Source: Microcoleus sp036705565 (GTDB lineage: Bacteria; Cyanobacteriota; Cyanobacteriia; Cyanobacteriales; Microcoleaceae). From it: DNA of 64,000 nt. The position numbers were made by a program, and so were the translations under genes. The notes under the pieces are model-generated. The model did no database searches. It had not been told where the DNA came from and saw only the letters and a program-made list of their open reading frames with translations. The stretch lies in the NCBI GenBank assembly GCA_036705565.1, contig JAUBUY010000003.1; one strand, given 5' to 3'. Of this stretch, positions 41,825 through 50,946 are shown one piece after another (position 1 is the stretch's first letter; each line of letters begins with the position of its first letter).

Positions 41825-43156
41825 ATGGATAACCAAGAATCAGAGTTAATCGAGAAAATTCGTCAACAATTTGACAAAGCTCCTTACCCTAAAATTCCCC
41901 TCGACCACTCTCCCAAAACAGACTATCAATCTCTCTATATTCATAATCTGGTAACAGCTTACTATTTAAGAAATCAAAAAGTTATAGATACTGAAGGTAA
42001 AGTTATTTTAGATGCGGGCTGTGGCAGTGGCTACAAATCTCTGATGTTAGCAGAAGCAAATCCGGGGGCAAAAATTATAGGAGTAGATATATCTGAGGAG
42101 TCGGTCAAGTTGGCCAGACAGCGGTTACAATATCACGGTTTCAATAACACTGATTTTTATGCTCTACCCCTTGAGGATTTACCCGATTTAGGTTTAAAGT
42201 TTGACTATATCAACTGTGATGATGTCCTTTATTTAGTACCCGATCCTGTGGTCGGTCTTCAGGCAATGCAAGCCGTTTTAAAGCCCGATGGCATCATTCG
42301 CGCTAACCTTCATAGTTCTCTCCAACGCGCTTCTTATTATGCAGTTCAAAAAGTATTTAAAATAATGGGTTTATTAGAAGAAAACCCCCGAGAAATGGAA
42401 ATAGGTATCGCTAAAGAAATTATAGAAGAATTACAAGATAATGTAGCGATAAAGGCAAGAACTTGGAATTTGCCAGTAGAAAAAAATGAAGAATGGCTGC
42501 TGGCCAACTATCTCCTTCAAGGCGATAAAGGCTACACGATTCCAGAAGTTTTTGCAGCTTTAAGGGAAGCGAATTTAGAATTCATCAGCATGGTGAATTG
42601 GCGACAATGGGAGTTAGCAGACTTGTTCAAAAATCCCGAAAACTTGCCCGCATTTTTGGCGATGAGCTTGCCGGATCTTCCTGTTGATCTCCGACTACAC
42701 CTATTTGAGTTATTGCACCCGGTCAACCGCTTGATTGACTTTTGGTGTGGTCATCCTAATCAAGCTCACTCTTTTAGAGAGGTGTATGAATGGACGCAAT
42801 CTGACTGGCAGCAAGTTCGAGTTTATCTGCACCCTCAACTCAGAACACCTCAGTTAAAAAACGATCTAGTGAATGCTATCACTAATCACAAAGTTTTCGA
42901 GATAAGCCGCTACGTAAGTCTGCCTACGCGAGTACCAATTACGGTAGATAGTATGATGGCGGCTAGCCTACTACCTTTGTGGGAAACTGATCTGCCACAG
43001 TCGGTCATGTGTCTTGTAGAGCGTTGGCTCAAACTCAGACCCCTACATCCTATCACTCTTGAGCAAGCTAAGCCAGAAAAAGCTTTTGAGGAAGTTAAAG
43101 AACTCCTTAGTAGCCTAGAAGTCTTTCTATACATACTTTTCGAGCGTTTGGTTTGA
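41825..43156 (+). CDS. class I SAM-dependent methyltransferase with C-terminal extension
   Basis: 443 residues from the ATG at 41825 (a TTG two codons earlier is less likely). The SAM-binding motif Val-Ile-Leu-Asp-Ala-Gly-Cys-Gly-Ser-Gly (near 60-69), the acidic Ile-Gly-Val-Asp-Ile-Ser (near 84) and Asp-Tyr-Ile-Asn-Cys-Asp-Asp-Val-Leu-Tyr (near 128) are clear. The C-terminal ~200 residues (Trp-Arg-Gln-Trp-Glu-Leu-Ala-Asp-Leu-Phe) are a helical extension known from cyanobacterial methyltransferases near glycosylation genes. It opens the pilin/glycosylation group. The substrate is unknown. Confidence 0.78.
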   Translation: MDNQESELIEKIRQQFDKAPYPKIPLDHSPKTDYQSLYIHNLVTAYYLRNQKVIDTEGKVILDAGCGSGYKSLMLAEANPGAKIIGVDISEESVKLARQRLQYHGFNNTDFYALPLEDLPDLGLKFDYINCDDVLYLVPDPVVGLQAMQAVLKPDGIIRANLHSSLQRASYYAVQKVFKIMGLLEENPREMEIGIAKEIIEELQDNVAIKARTWNLPVEKNEEWLLANYLLQGDKGYTIPEVFAALREANLEFISMVNWRQWELADLFKNPENLPAFLAMSLPDLPVDLRLHLFELLHPVNRLIDFWCGHPNQAHSFREVYEWTQSDWQQVRVYLHPQLRTPQLKNDLVNAITNHKVFEISRYVSLPTRVPITVDSMMAASLLPLWETDLPQSVMCLVERWLKLRPLHPITLEQAKPEKAFEEVKELLSSLEVFLYILFERLV

Positions 43157-43264
43157 GGCTGCTCAAAAATTTGGTTAGCGAGTGATATGAAAGTTATTGA
43201 AAAGGGGTAAGTTACTCTTAGGAGTCAAAAATCAAGCATCTCACGCGATTTGGAGAAATAAAAC

Positions 43265-43807
43265 ATGAAAACTGAATTGAAAGCGAAATTTCTACAACAC
43301 CTCAATCAGAAGCGGGATAAGGGTTTCACCTTAATTGAACTGCTGGTGGTTATCATCATCATCGGAATTTTGTCGGCCATTGCCTTACCCTCCTTCTTGA
43401 ACCAAGCCAACAAAGCTAAGCAGTCAGAAGCTAAGCAGTATATCGGTTCCATGAACAGGTCTCAACAAGCTACCTTCGCAGAAAGTGGTAGATTTGCCAC
43501 ATCTGTTGGCGAGTTGAATCTTGGCATAAAAACGCAGACTCAAAACTATAACTACGCGCTCGATCCCATAGCACCTGCTACAAATGCTACTGAGGTGGGA
43601 AATGTCGCACAACCCATAGGGGAAGCGCTCAAAGCATACGCAGGAAAAGTAGCTTTAATTCAGCCTGCAGGAGCAACTGAAAGAACCACTGCGGCGGTAT
43701 TGTGCGAAAGAACTGCGGCCGGCGCAGGAGCTGTAACGGGCTATGCAACGGTTGCCGCTGCCAGTGTGGGTTGTACAGGTCCCGCATGGACGGAAGTTTC
43801 TAAGTAG
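43265..43807 (+). CDS. type IV pilin-like protein
   Basis: 180 residues. A class III signal of basic residues ends in Lys-Gly and is followed by Phe-Thr-Leu-Ile-Glu-Leu-Leu-Val-Val-Ile (prepilin peptidase cleavage after Gly, about residue 20). Then comes the long hydrophobic helix and an Ala/Thr-rich globular domain with two cysteines near the C-terminus (Leu-Cys-Glu ... Gly-Cys-Thr) that may form the D-loop. In filamentous cyanobacteria major pilins of this kind serve gliding motility and adhesion. The neighbours (OGT-like protein, methyltransferases, GT2) suggest it could be glycosylated. Confidence 0.9.
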   Translation: MKTELKAKFLQHLNQKRDKGFTLIELLVVIIIIGILSAIALPSFLNQANKAKQSEAKQYIGSMNRSQQATFAESGRFATSVGELNLGIKTQTQNYNYALDPIAPATNATEVGNVAQPIGEALKAYAGKVALIQPAGATERTTAAVLCERTAAGAGAVTGYATVAAASVGCTGPAWTEVSK

Positions 43808-44007
43808 GCTTGATCTAGCCTTTAAAGCTAGAATTGTTCCTGCAAGCCTCATCAAAAGTTGATGCAACACAATGGGTAGTGTTCTGAACGCTACCCACTC
43901 TTGTAGCCAAATTATCACTAAATAGTTATTTTGTTTAGGTATGTTCTTTGCCATAATTTTTAGTGCGGCAAGATCATAACAATAAGGATAAAAAAGGAGA
44001 CTTACTT

Positions 44008-46254
44008 ATGGTGGTATTTTTAGAAAACACCTCGTCTACAGATTTAGCAGCTTTGGAAGAACAAGCACATAAATACTTAACTGAAGGACTGTACACTCTG
44101 GCTGCCAACCTATATGAGCAAGCAATTGCTACGGAACCAGATACCAAGTCTCACTACTGGAATTTGGGGCTAATGCTATTATTGCAGGAGCAAGAGCTAG
44201 AAGCTCAAGCTACTTGGCTGTTATGCATGGCAGAGGGTGAGCAAGAACAAATTGAGCAATGGACTGAGCAGCTGATAATGGTTCTGCAAACAGAAGCAGA
44301 ACGCAGGGAGGCTTTGAAAGAGGACTCGATTGCTTGGGCAATTCGGCACCACATCCGGGAGATTGCTCCCACAAATATTAACAACCTGTTATACTTGCTT
44401 GAGCTTTCCGTCAGGCTGGGGACTTTTACGGCTGAGGAACTGACTTCTCTAGGAGTGATTAAACTTCTTAAATCAGAAGAATCTGGAGAAGTAAACTTCG
44501 AGGTATTGATGCAGGTGTTAAAAAGCATTTTAGAATACGATCCTTTGCACCCATCATCCTTGGAATTCGCAGAAGCCTGCCTTACTCATGTCTGTGACTG
44601 CCAACTATATATTAACTCTGTAATACCAACGGCTTTTGGACTGGCAACTTTGTGGAAAAACTCCAGGCAAGCAGTACACTTTGCTGAATTGTGTTTACGC
44701 TTAGATCCAAACAATCTAGATATTATCTGTCTTTTAAGTGTTTTTTACCAGAATGCAGGTCAATACAATGAAGGGATCAAGACCGCTAAAATTTTATATT
44801 CATTAGCAGAATCTTTGCCTGTTAAAATCTATGCAACGCATCTCGTCCTTCGGGGGTTAATGAGCGCCGGTGGATATTGGGAAGAAGCTGTCTCAGTCGT
44901 TAATCGCCTCCAATCTCTACAAGAGTCATTGATAGCTGAACAGCCAATTTCATTGGACTTAATTACAGCTCATAACCTGTTTCTTACCCCCTTCTTTTTC
45001 CCTTACTTTAGAGATGAACCCAAAAAATACAGAAAAATCAGTAACCAATTAGCTCAAATATGCCAAGTCAATATTCAAAACTCTGCTAAAAAGCAGATAG
45101 AACTATACAGGCAGCGCCAGTTTACTCATCGTAAAAATATTAGTAGTTTAACCAAACCTTTGAAGATCGGTTATTTATCTCATTGCCTCGCGACCCACGC
45201 GGTGGGGTCGCTAGCTCGATGGCTAATCAAGTACCACGATCGCGAGCGTTTTAAACTTCATGCCTATTTAATTAATTATAGGAATATGCAGGACCCGCTA
45301 CAAGAATGGTACGTGAATCAAGTGTCTAAAGCATATAGGTGCGGGATTGTAGGTACTGAAATCGCTGAGCAAATTTCTCAAGATGAGATTGATATTCTAA
45401 TTGATCTTGACAGCCTCACCTCAGATGTTAGCTATGAAGTGATAGCCCTTAAACCTGCACCTGTGCAAATAACATGGCTAGGATGGGACGCATCAGGGCT
45501 ACCTACAATTGATTATTTTATTGCCGATCCTTATGTTTTACCAGAATCAGCTCAGGATTATTATTCGGAAAAGATATGGCGTTTACCTCAAACTTACATA
45601 GCAGTAGATGGTTTTGAGGTGGGGATACCAACACTGCGACGCGAGCATTTAGATATTCCTACTGATGCGGTCATATACCTTAGTGCTCAGATAGGTTACA
45701 AACGGCATCCTGATACAGCACGGCTCCAGATGAAAATTATCAGTGAAGTCCCTAATAGTTATTTCATAATAAAAGGAGCAGGTGAGGAAGAGTCTATTAA
45801 AAAACTCTTTAATGACTTAGCACAAGAAGAGGGTATAGATTTTAATCGATTACGATTTGTGCCAGAGGTAGTCTCGTCAGAAGTTCACCGAGCCAACCTT
45901 AGTATCGCTGATGTAGTTTTGGATACCTATCCCTATAATGGGGCTACAACCACTCTAGAAACTTTGTGGATGGGTGTTCCTTTAGTGACAAAAGTTGGAG
46001 AGCAGTTTGCAGCTCGCAACAGCTACACAATGATGATGAATGCTGGGATTAACGAAGGCATTGCTTGGACAGATGAAGAGTATATAGAATGGGGAATTCG
46101 TTTAGGGAAAGATGCGGCCCTGCGGCAGCATATATCCTGGAAACTGCGGCAGTCACGACAAACGGCTCCACTGTGGAATGGCAAGCAATTTACGCTAGAG
46201 ATGGAGAAAGCATACGAGCAGATGTGGCGAAATTACGTAGAAGCTGGCAATTAA
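44008..46254 (+). CDS. O-GlcNAc transferase-like (SPINDLY/OGT) TPR glycosyltransferase
   Basis: 748 residues from the ATG at 44008 (GGAG upstream). Residues 1-~370 are TPR-like helices (Leu-Tyr-Glu-Gln-Ala-Ile-Ala-Thr-Glu-Pro-Asp). Residues ~380-745 match the GT41 catalytic region: Ile-Gly-Tyr-Leu-Ser-His-Cys-Leu, Ile-Asp-Ile-Leu-Ile-Asp-Leu-Asp, Pro-Ala-Pro-Val-Gln-Ile-Thr-Trp-Leu-Gly, and Ala-Asp-Val-Val-Leu-Asp-Thr-Tyr-Pro-Tyr-Asn-Gly-Ala-Thr-Thr. It would attach a sugar to Ser/Thr of a protein. The N-terminal ~190 residues recur as the C-terminal half of the next protein. The adjacent pilin is a candidate substrate (inference). Confidence 0.85.
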   Translation: MVVFLENTSSTDLAALEEQAHKYLTEGLYTLAANLYEQAIATEPDTKSHYWNLGLMLLLQEQELEAQATWLLCMAEGEQEQIEQWTEQLIMVLQTEAERREALKEDSIAWAIRHHIREIAPTNINNLLYLLELSVRLGTFTAEELTSLGVIKLLKSEESGEVNFEVLMQVLKSILEYDPLHPSSLEFAEACLTHVCDCQLYINSVIPTAFGLATLWKNSRQAVHFAELCLRLDPNNLDIICLLSVFYQNAGQYNEGIKTAKILYSLAESLPVKIYATHLVLRGLMSAGGYWEEAVSVVNRLQSLQESLIAEQPISLDLITAHNLFLTPFFFPYFRDEPKKYRKISNQLAQICQVNIQNSAKKQIELYRQRQFTHRKNISSLTKPLKIGYLSHCLATHAVGSLARWLIKYHDRERFKLHAYLINYRNMQDPLQEWYVNQVSKAYRCGIVGTEIAEQISQDEIDILIDLDSLTSDVSYEVIALKPAPVQITWLGWDASGLPTIDYFIADPYVLPESAQDYYSEKIWRLPQTYIAVDGFEVGIPTLRREHLDIPTDAVIYLSAQIGYKRHPDTARLQMKIISEVPNSYFIIKGAGEEESIKKLFNDLAQEEGIDFNRLRFVPEVVSSEVHRANLSIADVVLDTYPYNGATTTLETLWMGVPLVTKVGEQFAARNSYTMMMNAGINEGIAWTDEEYIEWGIRLGKDAALRQHISWKLRQSRQTAPLWNGKQFTLEMEKAYEQMWRNYVEAGN

Positions 46255-46289
46255 ATGCTGCCCTAGGCATAACAGAGGAAAAAATTACT

Positions 46290-47681
46290 ATGACGAATAA
46301 TCACATTCCTAGAAGTTCAATGTTGGGGTCATTATTGAATGCAAAGCAGTTGGGTTTTGATCCGGAAACGGTTATTGACGTAGGTGCTGGATTAGGTACA
46401 TTTGAGATTTATTATGCTTTTCCAAAATCCAGATATCTCCTGATCGAACCCATAGCCGAGAACGAACCATATCTAAACAAAATCTGTCAACATCTTGAAA
46501 GAGCAGACTATATAATTGCTGCTGCTTCCACAGAGGCAGGACTTGTGCCTCTTCAAGTGAATGTGAGCAACTTTATCCACTCTTACATCTCAGAGGATGG
46601 TGAAGCTAGCTCCGAAAATTTTGAGCTAAGGACAATCCCGGCCGTTACTCTGGATGAAATTTGTAAAACTCGCCAGTTAGAAGGGCCGTATTTAATCAAA
46701 GTTGATGTAGATGGTAGAGAACTAGATGTCCTAGCAGGTGCAACTCAAACTCTTCAAAATACAGAGTTGGTAATTGTAGAAGTTAATTTATATGTAACAG
46801 CTAGATTTGATAAGATGGCTAGTGTTATAAACTTTATGAAAGAGCAAGGTTTTGTAGCCTATGATCTTGTCAATCTTGCTTGTCGTTATTCAGACTTAGC
46901 TTTATTTCAGGTTGATATGGTTTTTGTCAAAGAATCAGGTCAGTTTACAAAAGAATCCCGTTATGTGGCAGAAAACGAGCAGGAAGAAAGACTGAGGGCG
47001 CATTTGAAAGCGTATCGAGAAACCTTAATCGCACAGATCGAAAATTTGACGCCCTTTGAAGTTTTACAAAAAACTGGATTGACTAAAGCAGAAACTATCC
47101 AGAATCAAGCTTATCAAAACTTACTTCAAGGAGATTACAGCCGAGCTGCCCATCTCTACGAAGAGGCTATTGAAGCTGAACCCGATAATAGGTTTCACTA
47201 TTGGTATTTGGGGTTGGCTTTGCTATTAGACGCACAAGAGATAGAAGCTCAGGCGACATGGCTGATGGGGATGACGGGAGGAGATAGCGAACAAGTCGAT
47301 CTGTGGACAAAGGATTTAATGCAAGTCCTGCAAACAGAAGCGGAGCGACGGGGAAAATTCGGAGACTATGGAATTACTTGGACAATCCGCCATCATCTAC
47401 GGGAAATCAATCCGACAGACATTAATAATCTATTGCATTTGATTAACCTGTCTATTCGGATGGGGATCTATACAGAAGCTGAACTCGATTCTTTGGGCGT
47501 AATCAAGCTTCTGAAGTCGGATCAATCCTCTGAGGTAGATTCTGGCTTATTGCTGCTAGTTGTGAAAAATGTTTTAGAATACAATCTTTTGCACCCACTT
47601 TCTAGAGAATTATATGAGCAAGCGGGAACCAGGCTTTTTGGAGCTAGCCCACCGCAGGATACCCTTAAGAAGGAGAACTGA
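46290..47681 (+). CDS. FkbM family methyltransferase fused to a TPR module
   Basis: 463 residues from the ATG at 46290 (GAGG upstream); an upstream ATG at 46089 lies inside the previous gene. Residues ~15-215 are a FkbM methyltransferase: Val-Ile-Asp-Val-Gly-Ala-Gly-Leu-Gly-Thr-Phe (near 31-41), Leu-Ile-Glu-Pro-Ile, Leu-Ile-Lys-Val-Asp-Val-Asp-Gly-Arg-Glu (near 132). Residues ~255-455 are nearly the same TPR module as the N-terminus of the OGT-like protein upstream (Ala-Gln-Ala-Thr-Trp-Leu, Leu-Gln-Thr-Glu-Ala-Glu-Arg-Arg, Leu-Gly-Val-Ile-Lys-Leu-Leu-Lys-Ser). The shared module may dock both enzymes to one partner. The end overlaps the convergent GT2 gene by 17 bp. Confidence 0.82.
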   Translation: MTNNHIPRSSMLGSLLNAKQLGFDPETVIDVGAGLGTFEIYYAFPKSRYLLIEPIAENEPYLNKICQHLERADYIIAAASTEAGLVPLQVNVSNFIHSYISEDGEASSENFELRTIPAVTLDEICKTRQLEGPYLIKVDVDGRELDVLAGATQTLQNTELVIVEVNLYVTARFDKMASVINFMKEQGFVAYDLVNLACRYSDLALFQVDMVFVKESGQFTKESRYVAENEQEERLRAHLKAYRETLIAQIENLTPFEVLQKTGLTKAETIQNQAYQNLLQGDYSRAAHLYEEAIEAEPDNRFHYWYLGLALLLDAQEIEAQATWLMGMTGGDSEQVDLWTKDLMQVLQTEAERRGKFGDYGITWTIRHHLREINPTDINNLLHLINLSIRMGIYTEAELDSLGVIKLLKSDQSSEVDSGLLLLVVKNVLEYNLLHPLSRELYEQAGTRLFGASPPQDTLKKEN

Positions 47682-49308
47682 TTTCATTACGGGAGTTGCT
47701 GATAATTAAGCTGTCTAAATCACGAGTGGGAATGTGTTGGGCTTGTACTCTGGCAATCGCCTCTTTATTTTCAGACTGCAACACAATTCTACCATGCAGG
47801 CGAGGTTTCACAGCTTCCCACTGAATTTCGCTCAACAGTCCAATCACTGAAATTTCAGGCCCGTCGGAGACATCTAAGTCCTCTTCCATTAACAGGTTCA
47901 TCACCACACTAGATAAAGCAAGATTAGCATCTTCATCAGAAATTTGGCTACTGTCTACCAGCAGAGTCATCTTATCTTTGTCTGGGTGAGTTGCTATCGC
48001 TCTTATTACCTGGGCCAACTCCTCATTTAAAGACTGTTCCGGCTGATTCCAGTCGGGAAATACGATTAAATTGATTTCTCTTAAGTTCAGGTTTTGGTAA
48101 AGATCACTTCTGTGATCTTTAGACAGATAGTTAACCCGAAAAAAACTTAAATCAGGCAACATTCCCCATACCAGCATCGCCGCTTGAGCCACATTAGATA
48201 TTCCCGCTTGCTCTCCATTAATCGCCCAGGTACCTATTGAGCCATTTCCGTCCGACATGGGACCTTGATATGCTTGGGGCTGATGCGTCTGTCTTTCAGG
48301 AATGTTAAACTCCGAAGTAGGAATTTTATGTTTTTTAGCCAATTCTTCAATTTCTTGCAAACGAGTGTCGTACTCGCCAATATCCATATTGATACTTGAA
48401 GCAACAGCCCTTACGACAGTTAAAATATCAAAGTTAATTTCTTCATCCTCCGAAAAAAATAACTCTTTGGTACTAACTTGCACGTCAGCAATGCACATAA
48501 ATGGGTTGATTGATGGTACTAAACTATCGTGCAGCAGTTTCTTTGTATCTTTTTTGGCATCGTTTAAAAAATCTTTAAATGGTTTCCCACCCAAGCTGGG
48601 GTAGCACGATGAAGTTCCCGTACTATGTCCAGAATTGCCCGCCACTGAAAGAGGGCGAAAAGAATATAAGTAATTTTCTAAATAATAGGCATTAATCACA
48701 CCCGAATACACATCTGGAATAGATGACATGAAATATTTACCATGAACAGATTTAATCTTTTCTATTAAGGCTCTAGGAATAAAAGCATTGTAGAGCATGG
48801 GGAGTTCACCATAAGAAACTTCAAAATTATAGAACTGCTTTAATTTTTGTCTTGCTTGAAAATTTACAGCTACCTGATCCTGCAACTGAACGTACAATTT
48901 ATTCTTATGCCAAGGGACGATCGCACTCTGCCACCAATATACAGTGCCCCGAGACCAAGCCACTGTCTGCACGTCATATTCCTGGAGAAGATTTAAACAA
49001 ATTTCGAGGCAATCTGGCATTAAAGCATCATCATCTCCGAGAACAGTAATGTATTCTCCTGTAGCGTGAGATAACCCCAATTCCCAATTGTCAGACATGG
49101 AGAGTCTTTCATGTGCGCGATAATACTTGATTCGCTCATCATTAAATGAAGCTACAACTTCGGCAGTTTCTGCACTACTAAAATTGTCCATAACCACCAG
49201 TTCAAACTCCTTATGAGTTTGATTAAGTACACTCTGAATCGAATGTTTTAATGTATCATGTCTCTCGCGTGTAGGGATGATAATAGAAAAGAAATTGTTT
49301 GATGACAT
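47665..49308 (-). CDS. family 2 glycosyltransferase with long C-terminal domain
   Basis: 547 residues. The GT-A domain (~1-230) shows Phe-Ser-Ile-Ile-Ile-Pro-Thr-Arg-Glu-Arg, Val-Leu-Asn-Gln-Thr, Val-Met-Asp-Asn-Phe-Ser-Ser and Leu-Gly-Asp-Asp-Asp-Ala-Leu (DxD, near 92). The C-terminal ~300 residues include Ile-Asn-Leu-Ile-Val-Phe-Pro-Asp-Trp-Asn-Gln-Pro, a segment I associate with cyanobacterial cell-surface glycosyltransferases, but I cannot name the domain. It faces the pilin/OGT group and likely belongs to the same sugar pathway. Confidence 0.8.
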   Translation of the reverse strand: MSSNNFFSIIIPTRERHDTLKHSIQSVLNQTHKEFELVVMDNFSSAETAEVVASFNDERIKYYRAHERLSMSDNWELGLSHATGEYITVLGDDDALMPDCLEICLNLLQEYDVQTVAWSRGTVYWWQSAIVPWHKNKLYVQLQDQVAVNFQARQKLKQFYNFEVSYGELPMLYNAFIPRALIEKIKSVHGKYFMSSIPDVYSGVINAYYLENYLYSFRPLSVAGNSGHSTGTSSCYPSLGGKPFKDFLNDAKKDTKKLLHDSLVPSINPFMCIADVQVSTKELFFSEDEEINFDILTVVRAVASSINMDIGEYDTRLQEIEELAKKHKIPTSEFNIPERQTHQPQAYQGPMSDGNGSIGTWAINGEQAGISNVAQAAMLVWGMLPDLSFFRVNYLSKDHRSDLYQNLNLREINLIVFPDWNQPEQSLNEELAQVIRAIATHPDKDKMTLLVDSSQISDEDANLALSSVVMNLLMEEDLDVSDGPEISVIGLLSEIQWEAVKPRLHGRIVLQSENKEAIARVQAQHIPTRDLDSLIISNSRNEISSPS

Positions 49309-49372
49309 TATTGATACCTAGGATAGATAATAAAATTGAGATTTCGCCAATTCTTAATTAACCGATCGCCCC

Positions 49373-49768
49373 TTACTTCCCCTTCGCCTGCCCCAACAGC
49401 GCCTTATAATCCGCCCGATCGGGATTTAGCTTCACCAACTTCTCCAAAGGCTCGATCGCCCCCACCTGATTATTCATCTGCAACCGCACATTTGCCAACC
49501 CCTCCAGAGCCGTCGGATTTTGCGGTTCCCGCTGCAAAACCGTCTCATATCCCCTTTCCTGCGCCGCTAGCAAAGATTCCTGGGAAACTGCTACCGGCGG
49601 AGCTGATTTTTGCTGGTGCTGACTGCTCAAACCGCTGCCGAACAGACTCACCATACCAAAAATTGCCGAACCACCAAAGCCAACCATTGATACTAACGCA
49701 AAAATCTGCTTAATTCGATCGCTCCGATGAACCCGACTATCACTAGATTTTTTCTGTGTACTTTCCAT
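49373..49768 (-). CDS. short membrane-anchored TPR protein
   Basis: 131 residues from the ATG at 49766-49768; a GTG 11 codons upstream is an alternative. One membrane segment (Ile-Phe-Ala-Leu-Val-Ser-Met-Val-Gly-Phe-Gly-Gly, near 22-45), then Ala-Gln-Glu-Arg-Gly-Tyr-Glu-Thr-Val-Leu-Gln-Arg-Glu-Pro-Gln-Asn and about two TPR units. A shorter paralogue of the protein at 32961-33869. The protein may be C-terminally truncated relative to it. Confidence 0.68.
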   Translation of the reverse strand: MESTQKKSSDSRVHRSDRIKQIFALVSMVGFGGSAIFGMVSLFGSGLSSQHQQKSAPPVAVSQESLLAAQERGYETVLQREPQNPTALEGLANVRLQMNNQVGAIEPLEKLVKLNPDRADYKALLGQAKGK

Positions 49769-49934
49769 TGCTAACTCTTGGCGTCGCTGTTTTTCAGGCA
49801 CTCAAGAAGCGCCTATATCTAGATTGCCCAAGTTCGATCACAAAACGATCGCCCTTCGCCATTTAAAATTTTCGCTGAAACCTAGAAACCATATTAAATG
49901 ATATTTGTCAAGCAAATTCAATCAATTGTCGGGT

Positions 49935-50051
49935 TCAGTCCAGGACGCACGGGTGGTCAGAAACCGGGTTTTTTTACGAGAATACTTCACTGCGATCTGC
50001 AGATTCGGTAAAAAACCCGGTTTCTAGGCGTCGGAGTGCGTAAGCCCTGAA
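49935..50051. mobile_element. palindromic MITE-like repeat, copy 3
   Basis: Same family as 12394-12504: left end CAGTCCAGGACGCACGG, inner arms AGAAACCGGGTTTTTTTAC / GTAAAAAACCCGGTTTCT, right end GGAGTGCGTAAG shared with copy 2. Confidence 0.72.
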
Positions 50052-50155
50052 TTATTCTATAATTTGACAAAGACGCGCCCGGACGCAGTACCGCAAATAC
50101 TTCGTCCGGGCGACTTCTCCAATGTTGTCAACCCAACACAGGGAGCAATACAATT

Positions 50156-50383
50156 ATGCCAAATAATCCAAACTGGTTGCGTTACGATCCAGACGAAGAC
50201 AAATCTCGACACGCAGCAGCCGACGAAGCTTGTTGCTATGAGATGCAAAGAAAATATGGTTGGAAACTACTTGACATAGAGGAAATTGATACAAACGGTC
50301 TAGAAGTTGATTGTGTTTTTCGAGGCCAAACAGAATTTCCCAAATCATTCTACGACACAGAAAGAGAGGACGACGATGCATAA
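50156..50383 (+). CDS. small hypothetical protein
   Basis: 75 residues, acidic. It begins Met-Pro-Asn-Asn-Pro-Asn-Trp-Leu-Arg-Tyr-Asp-Pro and contains Tyr-Gly-Trp-Lys-Leu-Leu-Asp-Ile-Glu-Glu-Ile and a Cys-Cys pair (residues 26-27). AGGGAG lies upstream. It overlaps the next gene by 8 bp, so the two are a coupled pair. No domain recognised. Confidence 0.6.
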   Translation: MPNNPNWLRYDPDEDKSRHAAADEACCYEMQRKYGWKLLDIEEIDTNGLEVDCVFRGQTEFPKSFYDTEREDDDA

Positions 50384-50810
50384 ATACATTATTTTCCGAG
50401 CCGAACCGAGAACTCCTGGGTGGAAAGATAGAAAACTACAGCACACTCAATCATTGACTCGCATTTTGGCAGAACACTTTGACTCTTCTGATGGTCCAAT
50501 TCCTGAAGTTGGCTATCGCCCCCCAGAATTTGTTCGTGTGGAAGCAGAACACGATCCAACTCGGCACGGTTACAGCACTCATTACCGCACAGGTGAGTGG
50601 GAAGTGGCGCGGGTTGAGACTTATACTCCCGATATTCCGATCGGTGAATTTGATATGGTAGTAATCTGCTATTGCCAATATTCCCCTATTGATGCTCCCC
50701 TCAAACCCATGCCAGAACGTCAAGTTTCTGTCGATTCCTTTAGAGGTGATAAGGAAGCTTATCAACGTTGGTTAGAGTCTCAAAAAGGCAAAGAATACAC
50801 TGAAGTTTAG
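50376..50810 (+). CDS. hypothetical protein
   Basis: 144 residues from the ATG at 50376 (GAGAGG upstream). Starts Met-His-Lys-Tyr-Ile-Ile-Phe-Arg-Ala-Glu-Pro-Arg; contains Ile-Cys-Tyr-Cys-Gln-Tyr and ends in a helical Lys-Glu-Ala-Tyr-Gln-Arg-Trp. Soluble, no signal peptide. It is translationally coupled to the small gene before it. Function unknown. Confidence 0.6.
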   Translation: MHKYIIFRAEPRTPGWKDRKLQHTQSLTRILAEHFDSSDGPIPEVGYRPPEFVRVEAEHDPTRHGYSTHYRTGEWEVARVETYTPDIPIGEFDMVVICYCQYSPIDAPLKPMPERQVSVDSFRGDKEAYQRWLESQKGKEYTEV

Positions 50811-50898
50811 GAGTTCCAGCTCTTATAGGGACACGGCCCAGGGTAACTACGGAGAGCGATCGGGGTGTACTTCATCAACAACGTTGGATCGTTGCTAG

Positions 50899-50928
50899 AT
50901 ACCCGACTTTTTTAAGAAGTCGGGGATA
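50899..50928. repeat. short palindromic repeat (CCCGACTT/AAGTCGGG)
   Basis: ATACCCGACTT ... AAGAAGTCGGGGATAT forms a tight hairpin between two converging genes. A related degenerate hairpin lies after lepB near 60735-60765. Confidence 0.65.
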
Positions 50929-50946
50929 TGTATTATCTATTTTTGA

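Noticed and set aside
46089..46289. Upstream extension of the FkbM gene to the ATG at 46089
   Set aside because: This part lies inside the OGT-like gene in another frame. A GAGG ribosome-binding site and the domain start both support 46290.
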